This document shows positions 36,169 through 45,707 of a DNA stretch of 64,000 nt, piece after piece. Under the pieces are notes generated by a model. It did no database searches. It was given only the letters and a program-made list of their open reading frames with translations, and was not told the DNA's origin. The stretch lies in the NCBI GenBank assembly GCA_030668875.1, contig DAOVER010000007.1:27645-91644 (forward strand). The letters run 5' to 3'. The translations under genes were made by a program, and so were the position numbers. Numbering within the stretch: the first letter of the stretch is position 1; every line of letters begins with the position of its first letter. The DNA is from Candidatus Heimdallarchaeota archaeon (GTDB lineage: Archaea > Asgardarchaeota > Heimdallarchaeia > Heimdallarchaeales > Heimdallarchaeaceae).

Positions 36169-39100
36169 ATGAGCTACATCAACAATATTTTGCGAAAAAC
36201 ATTCAGGAGAAGAATAGGAAAAAATGTAGGAACTTTAGTAGCTATCGCTCTTGGTGTCTCCTTAATGGTTGGAGTCCAAATAACAATAACAAGTTTTTCA
36301 ACAACAGCTTTAGATTTCTTTGTAGAAGCTATCGGTGAAAATGATATAATAATCAGTGGATTAGGATTTCCTATAACTGATTATGAGTCGATTATTGAAC
36401 AAATTGATAATTCGACAATTGAGTATGCAGCGATTAACGTACGCATTACGCAAGATGTGGCAGCATATAATCTTGAATCAGGTATTCTAGAAAAAGGTGT
36501 TAGTTTTACGGGGGTTGAGTTAAATGAAGATTCTGTATTCGGGAAGTTTTATGATGAAAATAAAACAGAAATTAATAGACTTCAATTAATGAACGTTTTC
36601 GAAAATGAATCCCATGTTCTTGTTGGTTACAGTCTGAAAGATGAGCTGAATGTAACTGTCGGATCTGATATCAAGATTCGTATTGGTGAATTTGATGGAA
36701 TGAAATTTAATTATATTACCCATGATTTGAAAGTTGCTGGTTTTCTCGGTGATGAAGGGAAAGGGAAAGAATTCGGTGGATGGGCTATTTGGACGAGTAT
36801 AGATAATATTAGAACAATCATTGGTTATACTCAAGATGTTTGTACAGAAATAAATATAGCTCTAAGTTCAAATCATAAGGAAAATCCCATTGACAGCGAG
36901 TATGCAACGCAGGTTGAAGACGAGCTTAAAATACTATTGGACGCTGAAAATTCAGGTTTGTTGATTATCGCTTTTCGCGCATTACTTCTAGATACTGCAG
37001 ATGAAATATTATCAAGTGTCTTAATAGCTTTCAACCTTTTTGGTGCTCTAATAATCTTTTCAGGTATTTTACTTCTTGTAAATATTCAATTGATTCAAGT
37101 TGAAGATAGGATACAGCAACTTGGAATTTTAAGAGCTATCGGTTCTAAACGAAGAGACATTGTTAAATTATTTCTAGTCGAATCAACTATTTTGGGTATA
37201 TTTGGATCATTTCTTGGCGTAGCTGGAGGGTACGGAATGTCTGTTTTTCTAGTGGATAGAATAGGCAAAACATTCTTTGATTCCTCAATAGGATTACAAC
37301 CTATAGTAACAGGAGGAGCAATAATATATTCCATCGCTCTTGGATTGATACTTTCTGTAGGTGCAGGTATACTCCCAGCAATTCGAGCTGCTAGAGTTGA
37401 TGTAATTGAAGTTATTAGAGGTATTAAGAAAACTACAAGGAAAAGATCAGGTAATGTTACACTGGGTTTAGGGCTAGCGTTCGTAATGTCGGGAATAACA
37501 ATTTTCGCAGCTCAAAATGTTGTTTATGATTCTTTCTTTACCACAGTTGGATGGGATACTGCTGTAGAACAATGGATGTTTATAGGTGGAACAATTGGAT
37601 TATTTATAGGTGTAAGTCTCTTGATGGGTTACCTCATTTCTAAAAAAGTTATGGGAAATGGGATTGGGTTGACATTTATTGGAACAGCAGTATTAATGCT
37701 CATATTCTCCCTACCACAACTTAAAGATGCAGCTGAGAATAGTAAGATATTAGCTACATTAGCTGTTGTTTTGGCTCTGGGTTCAATAATTTGGGTAGGA
37801 GTTAACCTAAAAACTGTTACCAATTTCATTAGAGGAGTAATGTATAGAACTAAATTAAAGAAAGGAGTTTCTCTAATCTCGAGTAAGTATATGACCTCGA
37901 AATCAATGAGAAGCACACTCACTTTTGGTATCTTTGCACTTGTTCTTACCATGAACATCTTTGCTAGTATCTACCAATCCACTTATTCATATAACACTCT
38001 TGAATCTGTAGATTTCTTCAGTGGAGGCGCGTCAATTTTCTTAGAATTAGACACTCCAATTTCCAACGAAACCCTTGTAAACGTTGAGCGAGATCTTTAT
38101 GCTTTGGACGAATCGATAACAAATGTGAAAGGCATAAATTCAACTATAGCATTCATTCAAAGTGACCCAGAAGTAAGCGATTTACATATCCCGGCAGAAA
38201 TTTTTCCGACTTACGTACATATGATTTATAATGATACATTCAAAGATGGTGATGAGTATAAATTTGATTTTATGTTTGATCTCTCTTTGCCCTATTTCAC
38301 CGAAGATTACAGACCCGCAGCTCCTGAATCCTATCAGCAACTCTATAGTCACAACATATGGGATTTCTACTATAATAGAACTAAATTCACAAAAGATGGA
38401 GTAGCAATAGATAATGAGAATGGTTTACCAACTGTAATTTCCACTAGTCCAATGTTAGCGCCAGGAGATGTTTTCAATCTCACAGGTCTATTTACAAATC
38501 CAACAGAAGTAATTGTTATTGCATCAGTCAGACAATACCCATTCAGTCAAGCACAATCGTTACCCGCTCTATTAGTTACACCTGATTTTACAGGAAAACT
38601 AAGTTACAATTTCGCTTTATTCCCCAAACATACAAGATTTTTAATCAGTACTACTGAGGACTTTAGAGAAGGAAAAAACACAGAAATAGCCACGAAAATT
38701 GAAGAATTCTTCAACAGTAATACTTCTATCCTTGTTCAAAATGAGGATTTTGTTGCAGCATCAGCATATAATGTATGGGATGTTATGTTAGAACTAGTTG
38801 ATTTTCAAGTTAGAACCTTTGATTTCCTCCAATACTTTGTAAGTTTTGGTTTAGTTGTTGGTGCTCTTGGAATGATTATTATTGCAGTGAGAAACGTTTC
38901 AGAAAGAAGAAGAGAAATAGGAATGATGAGAGCAATAGGATATAAGAAACGACAAATAATCGGTTCGATCATGATCGAACTCCTCATTCTGGCCTTTTTA
39001 GGACTAATAATGGGTTTTCTAAATAGCGTTGTTTTAGGATTATCATTTGCGGTTGTGTATGATTGGTTACTAATTATACCTGCAACGAGGGTATTACTTT

Positions 39101-39201
39101 ATGCAGGTATAATGATGGGAATAGCGATTGTAGCTTCCATAATGCCTGGAATAAGAGCGAGTCAAATAACTCCAGCTGAAGCAATAAGATATGTAGGGTG
39201 A
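36169..39201 (+). CDS. ABC exporter permease, double FtsX/MacB type
   Basis: 1010-residue membrane protein. A membrane helix near the N-terminus (LVAIALGVSLMVGVQI) is followed by an extracytoplasmic MacB-like domain, then a first FtsX block (about 275-405, including VEDRIQQLGILRAIGSKRR), further helices, a second extracytoplasmic domain (about 610-870) and a second FtsX block at the end (VSERRREIGMMRAIGYKKR). The duplicated FtsX architecture fits lipoprotein or efflux-type exporters of the LolCDE/MacB class. The next two genes encode the ATPases. The exported substrate is unknown. Confidence 0.88.
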   Translation: MSYINNILRKTFRRRIGKNVGTLVAIALGVSLMVGVQITITSFSTTALDFFVEAIGENDIIISGLGFPITDYESIIEQIDNSTIEYAAINVRITQDVAAYNLESGILEKGVSFTGVELNEDSVFGKFYDENKTEINRLQLMNVFENESHVLVGYSLKDELNVTVGSDIKIRIGEFDGMKFNYITHDLKVAGFLGDEGKGKEFGGWAIWTSIDNIRTIIGYTQDVCTEINIALSSNHKENPIDSEYATQVEDELKILLDAENSGLLIIAFRALLLDTADEILSSVLIAFNLFGALIIFSGILLLVNIQLIQVEDRIQQLGILRAIGSKRRDIVKLFLVESTILGIFGSFLGVAGGYGMSVFLVDRIGKTFFDSSIGLQPIVTGGAIIYSIALGLILSVGAGILPAIRAARVDVIEVIRGIKKTTRKRSGNVTLGLGLAFVMSGITIFAAQNVVYDSFFTTVGWDTAVEQWMFIGGTIGLFIGVSLLMGYLISKKVMGNGIGLTFIGTAVLMLIFSLPQLKDAAENSKILATLAVVLALGSIIWVGVNLKTVTNFIRGVMYRTKLKKGVSLISSKYMTSKSMRSTLTFGIFALVLTMNIFASIYQSTYSYNTLESVDFFSGGASIFLELDTPISNETLVNVERDLYALDESITNVKGINSTIAFIQSDPEVSDLHIPAEIFPTYVHMIYNDTFKDGDEYKFDFMFDLSLPYFTEDYRPAAPESYQQLYSHNIWDFYYNRTKFTKDGVAIDNENGLPTVISTSPMLAPGDVFNLTGLFTNPTEVIVIASVRQYPFSQAQSLPALLVTPDFTGKLSYNFALFPKHTRFLISTTEDFREGKNTEIATKIEEFFNSNTSILVQNEDFVAASAYNVWDVMLELVDFQVRTFDFLQYFVSFGLVVGALGMIIIAVRNVSERRREIGMMRAIGYKKRQIIGSIMIELLILAFLGLIMGFLNSVVLGLSFAVVYDWLLIIPATRVLLYAGIMMGIAIVASIMPGIRASQITPAEAIRYVG

Positions 39202-39205
39202 TAAG

Positions 39206-39907
39206 ATGAAAACTGAAATTATTCTCAAAACAGAAGACCTGCATAAGATATATGCTGAAGGCACTTCCATGGAAGTACATGCTTTACGAGGAGTAAATAT
39301 AGAAATCAAGAGAGGTGAGATGGTCGCAATTATGGGGCCATCAGGTTGTGGAAAAACTACATTGCTGAATCTTCTAGGAGGTATCGACCAACCAACCCGA
39401 GGTCAAATATTCATCAATGACCAAGACGTCAATCAACTAGCTGATACAGAGATAACTGAATTTAGGTTGCATAATATCGGTTACATCTTTCAGCTATTCA
39501 ATCTCTTCGAATTCTTATCTGCTCTTGAAAACACAGTGTTACCTTTGCTTCTAACAGATACAACTAGATTAGAAGCTGAAGAAGAAGCAAAAATGCTTTT
39601 ACGACAAATGGGATTGGGTGATAAAATTCATCATCTACCAAATGAGTTATCAGGTGGAGAACAGCAGAGAGTTGCAGTTTCCAGAGCTCTCTTGATGAAT
39701 CCTTCCATAGTCTTGGGTGATGAACCTACAGGTGATTTGGATCAAGAAACATCTACAGATATTATGAACCTCTTTGTTTCAATAAATGAAAACTACAAAC
39801 AAACATTTCTTGTCGTCACACATTCTGAACATATAGCTCAATTCTGTCATCGAATCATAAGGATAATTGATGGAGAAATAGTAGAAACTGGAAAGGAGGG
39901 ATTATGA
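39206..39907 (+). CDS. ABC transporter ATP-binding protein, LolD/MacB-type
   Basis: 233 residues with Walker A GPSGCGKTT, Q-loop region IFQLFNLFE, signature LSGGEQQRVAVSRALL, Walker [13 protein letters not shown] and H-loop VTHSEH. Begins 4 bp after the permease and overlaps the following ATPase gene by 4 bp, so the three are one operon. Confidence 0.93.
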   Translation: MKTEIILKTEDLHKIYAEGTSMEVHALRGVNIEIKRGEMVAIMGPSGCGKTTLLNLLGGIDQPTRGQIFINDQDVNQLADTEITEFRLHNIGYIFQLFNLFEFLSALENTVLPLLLTDTTRLEAEEEAKMLLRQMGLGDKIHHLPNELSGGEQQRVAVSRALLMNPSIVLGDEPTGDLDQETSTDIMNLFVSINENYKQTFLVVTHSEHIAQFCHRIIRIIDGEIVETGKEGL

Positions 39908-41769
39908 TGGTATATACACCAGTACAGAACGTTGATCCACAAGAATTCTATGTTGAACTAACCTTGGGTATTCTTATCAACAAACTAAATAGAGATTCTC
40001 TAGATGGTTTGATTAGAAAATTAAGAAAGTTTATCCTTCGTAAACTACACGCAATATCCTTTGAAGTTCTTGAAGTTAATACTTTTCTATTCTTCAGCTG
40101 TATTTTCCCATTATCAATTGTAGAACAACACGAACAGAGAAAAAGCGTAGTGAACAAAGTAGAGACATTAGTTCAAAATTATTGCTATAATGAATGCAAT
40201 CTATATTCAAAAACCATACAGAAGAATGTAGAAATTAACGATATTACCAAAATGATAGTTCATCTAGTTAAGAGCTCAGAAACACCTGACAAAGAGGCTC
40301 TGATAGAACATATCCAAAACCAAGCTGATTACATAGATGAAAGAGTTGTTGGACACGTTAGTGATGTTCTATTAAACAGCTTCATTGCAGTCTGGGATTT
40401 CCCTCAAGGATATGCAGATATTATTATGTTCCCAGACTTGATTCTTAAACGAGAGATAACAGATAAGAAACAGAATATACCGCTTAAATTAATTGCTGAA
40501 AACCTTCTGATTATGCAATTTGGTAAAGCTTGTTCACTCAATCTAAATTCCATTATAACGTCAAATGAGGAAGCATTATTATCAATAGGTACTATCCTTC
40601 AAGATTCAAAGAGAGTTCAAGCTATTGAAGATCAGATGAGTAATAAACTATGGAGAGTTCTTAGAGTAATCTTTGGTTTACTCTCATCTACTCAACAAGC
40701 AATTTCTATACTATTAAAACAACTAAAACGAATTTCAGAAGTAAGAGACGAGCTGTTTAAAGAAGTTCAACAATTGAATTACGTACCATTAATGGATTAT
40801 ATAATGTTATTAGATACAACAATGAATTGTGCAGAAAATATTTTGAGATTAAATAGTCTCCAAGATAATGTCAAGAAAAATTATCAATCATTGCTGAAAA
40901 TCATTAATAAGTTCAAAGATGTTCAAACCGAACAAATTGGTGATATCCATAATCTAGCTCTAGTTTTTATCCAAACACTTATCGAAGTTCAGTTGATGAA
41001 ATTCTTCTCCGACAAATTTAGGGATCTTGCATATTTCCAAACCATTCCTACAGAAGTAGCACTAGAAAAGATTGATAGTATGCCTATTGAACAAGATGTG
41101 ATTCTAAAAGGAGCAGTTCTGTTTAAGACATATATGCTATTGAATTCAACAGTTTACGCGCTTCGTGGGGTTGATATAGATATTAGAAAAGGAGAAATGG
41201 TAGCAATAGTAGGAGCATCGGGTAGTGGAAAAACTACCCTCTTGAATCTTCTTTCAGGGTTAGATACGCCAAATCGTGGTGCAGTATTTCTATTAGGAAG
41301 AAATATTGATACTATGACAGATGCAGAAATTTCAATGTTCAGAAGAAGACATATGGGTTTTATATTCCAGTACTACAATTTAATACCACAGTTAACGGTG
41401 CTTGAAAATGTTATGCTCCCTGCTTTAATGATTAATATCCCCAAAAAAGAAGCAAAGAAAAGAGCACTTGAGCTAATAAGAGATGTGGATCTCGAAAGGT
41501 TTCAAAATCAGTTCCCAATCAAGCTTTCAGGGGGACAGATGCAACGAGTCACGATTGCAAGGGCAATGATAAATGATCCGGCAGTACTTTTTGCTGATGA
41601 ACCAACAGGAGACCTTGATTCTCAAACAGGAAAAGTTGTGATTGATCTTATCAGAAGATTTTCAAAAGAGAAAAACACTTCAGTAATACTGGTGACTCAT
41701 GACATCGCTATGGCCAAAACATGTGATAGAATGATTCAAATAGGTGATGGGAGAGTTATATCAGATTAG
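39904..41769 (+). CDS. ABC ATPase of the LolD class fused to a large novel N-terminal helical domain
   Basis: 621 residues. From about 395 onwards it is a complete LolD-like ATPase: Walker [10 protein letters not shown], signature [15 protein letters not shown], Walker [14 protein letters not shown]-loop VTHDIA. The first 390 or so residues are mostly helical, contain no evident membrane segment, and I recognise no domain. The frame is continuous with no likely internal start at the junction, so this is a genuine fusion. With the adjacent single-domain ATPase it suggests a heterodimeric ATPase pair serving the 1010-residue permease. Confidence 0.82.
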   Translation: MMVYTPVQNVDPQEFYVELTLGILINKLNRDSLDGLIRKLRKFILRKLHAISFEVLEVNTFLFFSCIFPLSIVEQHEQRKSVVNKVETLVQNYCYNECNLYSKTIQKNVEINDITKMIVHLVKSSETPDKEALIEHIQNQADYIDERVVGHVSDVLLNSFIAVWDFPQGYADIIMFPDLILKREITDKKQNIPLKLIAENLLIMQFGKACSLNLNSIITSNEEALLSIGTILQDSKRVQAIEDQMSNKLWRVLRVIFGLLSSTQQAISILLKQLKRISEVRDELFKEVQQLNYVPLMDYIMLLDTTMNCAENILRLNSLQDNVKKNYQSLLKIINKFKDVQTEQIGDIHNLALVFIQTLIEVQLMKFFSDKFRDLAYFQTIPTEVALEKIDSMPIEQDVILKGAVLFKTYMLLNSTVYALRGVDIDIRKGEMVAIVGASGSGKTTLLNLLSGLDTPNRGAVFLLGRNIDTMTDAEISMFRRRHMGFIFQYYNLIPQLTVLENVMLPALMINIPKKEAKKRALELIRDVDLERFQNQFPIKLSGGQMQRVTIARAMINDPAVLFADEPTGDLDSQTGKVVIDLIRRFSKEKNTSVILVTHDIAMAKTCDRMIQIGDGRVISD

Positions 41770-43121
41770 AGATTTATCCTCTCAATCTTCTTTATTTTTT
41801 TTACCCATCTCGCAAACTTTTCCGGTGTCTTTGGATATTTGTTTGAAACCTTCTTAATTTTTTCAGCTATCATTAGACCTCTTGCTAGTTTAAACAAGAG
41901 TTTCGGTTTACGCATTCCTTTCACTATTTTTTGGAATATGGGTAGCTTAACAGAAGTTGACCCCATAATCGCATCAACATCGCTTTGGGATATGATTCCT
42001 TTCTCAAACAGATAGGAGAAATCACTAAAAGGAACTGCATTCAGCAATTTATGAACTGCGATACCCAGTCCTCCATCATAACCATAAGCATTCCAAATTG
42101 TTACATTGTAATTCCATAATTCTTCTTCACTGTAATTCTCATGTCTAATTGCTAATTCTATTCTTTCAGCTGCATAAAATCCACTTAGTAATGCTGGACC
42201 GTGCCCTTCTCCGCTGATTGGATTAACTAAGGCTGCAGCATCTCCACAAGTAATGAAACCATCTGCTACCATGGAGTAAAGAGGTAATCTTCCTGGAAGT
42301 GTATCGCCTGCTGCATCTATTACTTTAACGTCAGGGAAGAATTTATTTCTCAATTCTTCAAGTACTTTTTTAGCACTAAAGTCTCTGTTTGAATCGTTAA
42401 TTAGCCACCCAACGCCAATATTCAATAACCTCTCACCTCTTGAAAAAATCCAGAAATATCCTGGAGGTGGAAGTTCATCATGGGTCTCTATTCTCATTTG
42501 TTTTTGAAACTCATGGGGCTTAGATGTTTCGATAATCTCTCTAAAGGAAACTATAATTTCTTTTTTTGGTAGTTTCTTTTGGAATTTGTCACATACTTCA
42601 TCTGGAATGTTTCTCCTAACAATCCCTGTAACACCAGAACAGTCAGCAACGATTTTTGCATAAATGTCAATCTTATCACCATTTTCTGTTCTTACTTTAC
42701 ACCCGATTATTTTATCTCTCTTGATTATAGTATCAACAACTTTGTGTTTAGGTTTAAATTCAATCCAAGGAAAATCTACTAAACTATCTAGAAGACGCTG
42801 TCCGTATTTCAATCTATCAATAGTTTGGGAAACAAAAGGAATCCACAATTCAAAATCAGGAACAGGTTTGAAATGAGCTGATTCTAAATCTTCTCCTATT
42901 TCATCTCCCTTTGGTTGCAGAATTCCTGATAACTCATATAATATTCTTGTACTATTAGGACTCAAAGCATCTCCACAAGGTTTGTAACCAACATCTGAGC
43001 GCTTTTTCTGATCCAACAAGATACAAGGAATATTTCGTTTTCCAAGATTTATAGCTAAACTTATACCTGCTGGGCCTGCACCAACAATCAGTACATCTGT
43101 TTCCAAATCAAGATTTAACAT
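41766..43121 (-). CDS. Geranylgeranyl reductase family flavoprotein
   Basis: 451 residues. N-terminal FAD fold VLIVGAGPAGISLAINL, the YKPCGDALSP segment typical of archaeal geranylgeranyl reductases, a PPPGYFWIFSRG motif matching the family's substrate-pocket PxxYxWxFP pattern, and GDAAALVNPISGEGHGPAL. Such enzymes saturate isoprenoid chains of archaeal membrane lipids. Relatives act on other isoprenoids, so the exact substrate is open. The stop overlaps the end of the ABC operon by 4 bp. Confidence 0.85.
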   Translation of the reverse strand: MLNLDLETDVLIVGAGPAGISLAINLGKRNIPCILLDQKKRSDVGYKPCGDALSPNSTRILYELSGILQPKGDEIGEDLESAHFKPVPDFELWIPFVSQTIDRLKYGQRLLDSLVDFPWIEFKPKHKVVDTIIKRDKIIGCKVRTENGDKIDIYAKIVADCSGVTGIVRRNIPDEVCDKFQKKLPKKEIIVSFREIIETSKPHEFQKQMRIETHDELPPPGYFWIFSRGERLLNIGVGWLINDSNRDFSAKKVLEELRNKFFPDVKVIDAAGDTLPGRLPLYSMVADGFITCGDAAALVNPISGEGHGPALLSGFYAAERIELAIRHENYSEEELWNYNVTIWNAYGYDGGLGIAVHKLLNAVPFSDFSYLFEKGIISQSDVDAIMGSTSVKLPIFQKIVKGMRKPKLLFKLARGLMIAEKIKKVSNKYPKTPEKFARWVKKIKKIERINL

Positions 43122-43181
43122 TACGAGTCACCAAAATATAAACAAAGTAATAAGGTTTTCACTGAGAAAGAAATACTCTAT

Positions 43182-43190
43182 CTTTAAATA
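43182..43190 (+). promoter_or_regulatory. TATA box for the DinB-like gene
   Basis: CTTTAAATA is centred about 27 bp before 43213, indicating a leaderless or nearly leaderless transcript. Confidence 0.45.
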
Positions 43191-43209
43191 TGGTCTTTTT
43201 TCATAATCA

Positions 43210-43677
43210 GTGACGATGACAATTTTAAAAGTTGATTTTTATTTAGAAATGATTAGCAAATCCCACAAAACTTTTCGAGAATTCTTATCTCATTTACCTG
43301 AGGATATTCTCAATTGGAGGGTGCACGAGTTTACCCCAACTGTTAGGGAATTAATTGTACATGTTATCCAAGACCAGATGTGGATAGTTAATTATATACT
43401 AGAAAAAAAAGAAGATAAACACATAATTCCAGAAAATACATCAAAATTCCTTTTAGAAGAAATTATCTCTGTTTATGATAATTTTGTAGCAGATGCAACA
43501 GAAAAACTCTCCAAAGTGAAGGATTTGAATTTAGATGATGAAAGGAATTATAAAGAATATCCTCTGGATATAGAAGATTGGTTGTTTGAGTATATTCATC
43601 ATTTACATAAGCATAGTGGAGAGATAAACATTGCTCATGTAACTTGGAAGAGAAAGGAAAGATCATTAGTTTCTTAG
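43210..43677 (+). CDS. DinB-like four-helix protein
   Basis: 155 residues, helical throughout. It resembles DinB/YfiT-type putative metal-dependent proteins: LNWRVHEFTPTVRELIVHVI near the start, and a late HHLHKHSGEINI with several histidines that could complete the metal triad. Members are often thiol transferases or of unknown role. The start may be GTG 43210 or ATG 43216. Confidence 0.68.
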   Translation: MTMTILKVDFYLEMISKSHKTFREFLSHLPEDILNWRVHEFTPTVRELIVHVIQDQMWIVNYILEKKEDKHIIPENTSKFLLEEIISVYDNFVADATEKLSKVKDLNLDDERNYKEYPLDIEDWLFEYIHHLHKHSGEINIAHVTWKRKERSLVS

Positions 43678-43682
43678 TTTTT

Positions 43683-44579
43683 TCATGATTTCCCTTCTAA
43701 TGATTCTTCGGGTGTAAAAGGTTCTAAATGTATCATTAATTCTCTGAAAATTCCTTCCCTTTCCAAATCCTGCTTGACTTCTTCTGAAACTTCATGAGCT
43801 TTAAAAATAGTCATTTGTGGGTCAACTAGTATGTGAAAATTACCCGTATAATAACCCAAAATAGTTCTTAATCTGACTATGTGAACTTCCTTTACTTTAG
43901 GATGAGAAAGTGCAGTCTCTGTTAGTTTGTCTAATACTTCTTGTGGCGCTCCTTTATCAAGTAGGTCTGGAATTGATACTTTAATAATCTCAAAACCAGT
44001 AAAAATCATCAATCCTACAATTATGAATGCGCAAACAGGATCCAACCACCCAATACTGAAGTAGGAACCTACAACTGCTATTATTACAAAAATTGATGAA
44101 AAAGCATCTGTCCTATAATTTTTAGCATTAGCAATTATGACAACTGAATTTATTTTCTTCCCTATTCTAAATAGATTAATTGACATAGCTATCTTTCCCA
44201 CAAATGAAACAATTGCTACTATAAGTATTAGATACAATTTATCAAATGGGATAGGTTCTGGATTGAGCAACCTTTCTATCGCTTCACTCGCTATGAAATA
44301 TGATGAGATGAACAAGGTAAGAGCAATTGCTATACTAAATACTAATTGAAATTTTTGGTGGCCAAAAGGATGGGAAGAATCAGCAGGTTTCTTGCTGATT
44401 TTCTCACCAACACCTGCAAATGTTGCAGTTACTAAATCTAATATAGAATCAAATCCATCAGCAATTAAGCTTATAGATCCTGTAAAGAAGCCAATTGCTA
44501 ATTTAAATGCAACTAGAAGACTGTTTACTCCTACTGAAAGAATGTTTGCAATAGTTGCTGAGCTAAAAGATACCATCAA
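43683..44579 (-). CDS. Cation diffusion facilitator (CDF) transporter
   Basis: 298 residues with six predicted membrane helices and a C-terminal cytoplasmic domain (about 205-290). Metal site in helix II is DGFDSILD and the helix V counterpart is NAKNYRTDAFSS, where the usual histidine is tyrosine. The all-aspartate style favours Mn or Fe over Zn, as in related exporters (inference). No regulator is adjacent. Confidence 0.88.
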   Translation of the reverse strand: MMVSFSSATIANILSVGVNSLLVAFKLAIGFFTGSISLIADGFDSILDLVTATFAGVGEKISKKPADSSHPFGHQKFQLVFSIAIALTLFISSYFIASEAIERLLNPEPIPFDKLYLILIVAIVSFVGKIAMSINLFRIGKKINSVVIIANAKNYRTDAFSSIFVIIAVVGSYFSIGWLDPVCAFIIVGLMIFTGFEIIKVSIPDLLDKGAPQEVLDKLTETALSHPKVKEVHIVRLRTILGYYTGNFHILVDPQMTIFKAHEVSEEVKQDLEREGIFRELMIHLEPFTPEESLEGKS

Positions 44580-44723
44580 TCAGCCAACTTTTTTTATAGC
44601 AATAAAGTTTATGATAAGTGATTTTAGAGGCTTGAAACACATTTTCATGAAGCTAAATTTTACGTTGCATCCAATAATATATCATTCTTCAAACATATAG
44701 TCTATTCAAAGAAAGTGTCAATT

Positions 44724-45680
44724 ATGAGGGTATTTGGAAAAAATGTACACTTAGATTTCCGTAGAACTATGTATACCTTCTGGTCTTTTGTAAGGCATTT
44801 TGTATATTTCTTAGGATACTGGATCGCTAAAGTGGGTGGAATTATATTGTTTTTTTTCATTTACAAGTGGCGGAGAGAAACCAAAATTAGAAATTTGTTG
44901 AAGAACAATCAGATGACAGAGACCTTAAAAATCAGAATTAGTAAGGAAAAAGATCGAAGACAAGACAGTTTTGATGGTCTTTTCCTTTCAAGATTTTCCT
45001 ATCAGCAAGATGTTAAATTGAATAGTTTTGGTTTATTCATAATTCCTAGAAAAGGAGAAAGAGCTGAAATTGCACTTCTACGATATTCATCAGTAGTAAA
45101 AGACTTGGGATGTGATGTGTTTGTTTATAACAAACCTTCACGAGGTAATTCAAAATCGAAGCGTAGGTTTTTGGAGTTACAAAAACTTATTGAGTGTTAT
45201 AAATATTTTCAACTTAAAATAGGATTGTTGGAGAATGAAAGAATTTTCATTTTAACTGAAACCAAAGGAAGCCAATTAGCTTTATCAGTCTCAACTCAAA
45301 TAGAAACAAAAGGGATTATTCTTGATTTTACTAGAAAAAGAAAAACGCCAAAGTATTGGCAAGGTTTGATGGGGAGAGTGAAATTTCTATCTCTAGTGAA
45401 TCTAGTAACATCGATTATTGTAAAAGTAAAAACTTTGTCAAAATCAGAATGTCAAACTATTGAAATTCATACTCCTTTGATTTTGATATCTAGAAAAGAT
45501 AGGAAAACGAGATTGCTCAGATACTTGGAATACAAATTCGGTAATCTTAAGGAAGAATTGGTTAAACTAGCTATGAGGATTAAGGAAGTTGAATTCAATC
45601 AAGAATTTAGAGAAACAATATTGCTGGTTTCACGTGATGGAAAGATTAGAACTGAAGAAATAAAGAGTAATTATAATTAA
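44724..45680 (+). CDS. Membrane-anchored alpha/beta-hydrolase-like protein with degenerate nucleophile elbow
   Basis: About 318 residues from ATG 44724 (GTG 44715 also possible). A hydrophobic segment (about 22-47) is followed by a basic region, then a pattern like an alpha/beta hydrolase: FGLFIIPRKGERAE, VVKDLGCDVFVYNKPSRGNS, and IFILTETKGSQLALSVS where the elbow G-x-S-x-G should be. The serine and first glycine are missing at that spot. The C-terminal part, which should hold Asp and His, shows no obvious catalytic pair. Probably a non-catalytic or highly diverged member; unknown role. Confidence 0.5.
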   Translation: MRVFGKNVHLDFRRTMYTFWSFVRHFVYFLGYWIAKVGGIILFFFIYKWRRETKIRNLLKNNQMTETLKIRISKEKDRRQDSFDGLFLSRFSYQQDVKLNSFGLFIIPRKGERAEIALLRYSSVVKDLGCDVFVYNKPSRGNSKSKRRFLELQKLIECYKYFQLKIGLLENERIFILTETKGSQLALSVSTQIETKGIILDFTRKRKTPKYWQGLMGRVKFLSLVNLVTSIIVKVKTLSKSECQTIEIHTPLILISRKDRKTRLLRYLEYKFGNLKEELVKLAMRIKEVEFNQEFRETILLVSRDGKIRTEEIKSNYN

Positions 45681-45707
45681 GTTGATAATTAAGAAAAATG
45701 GGATAAA

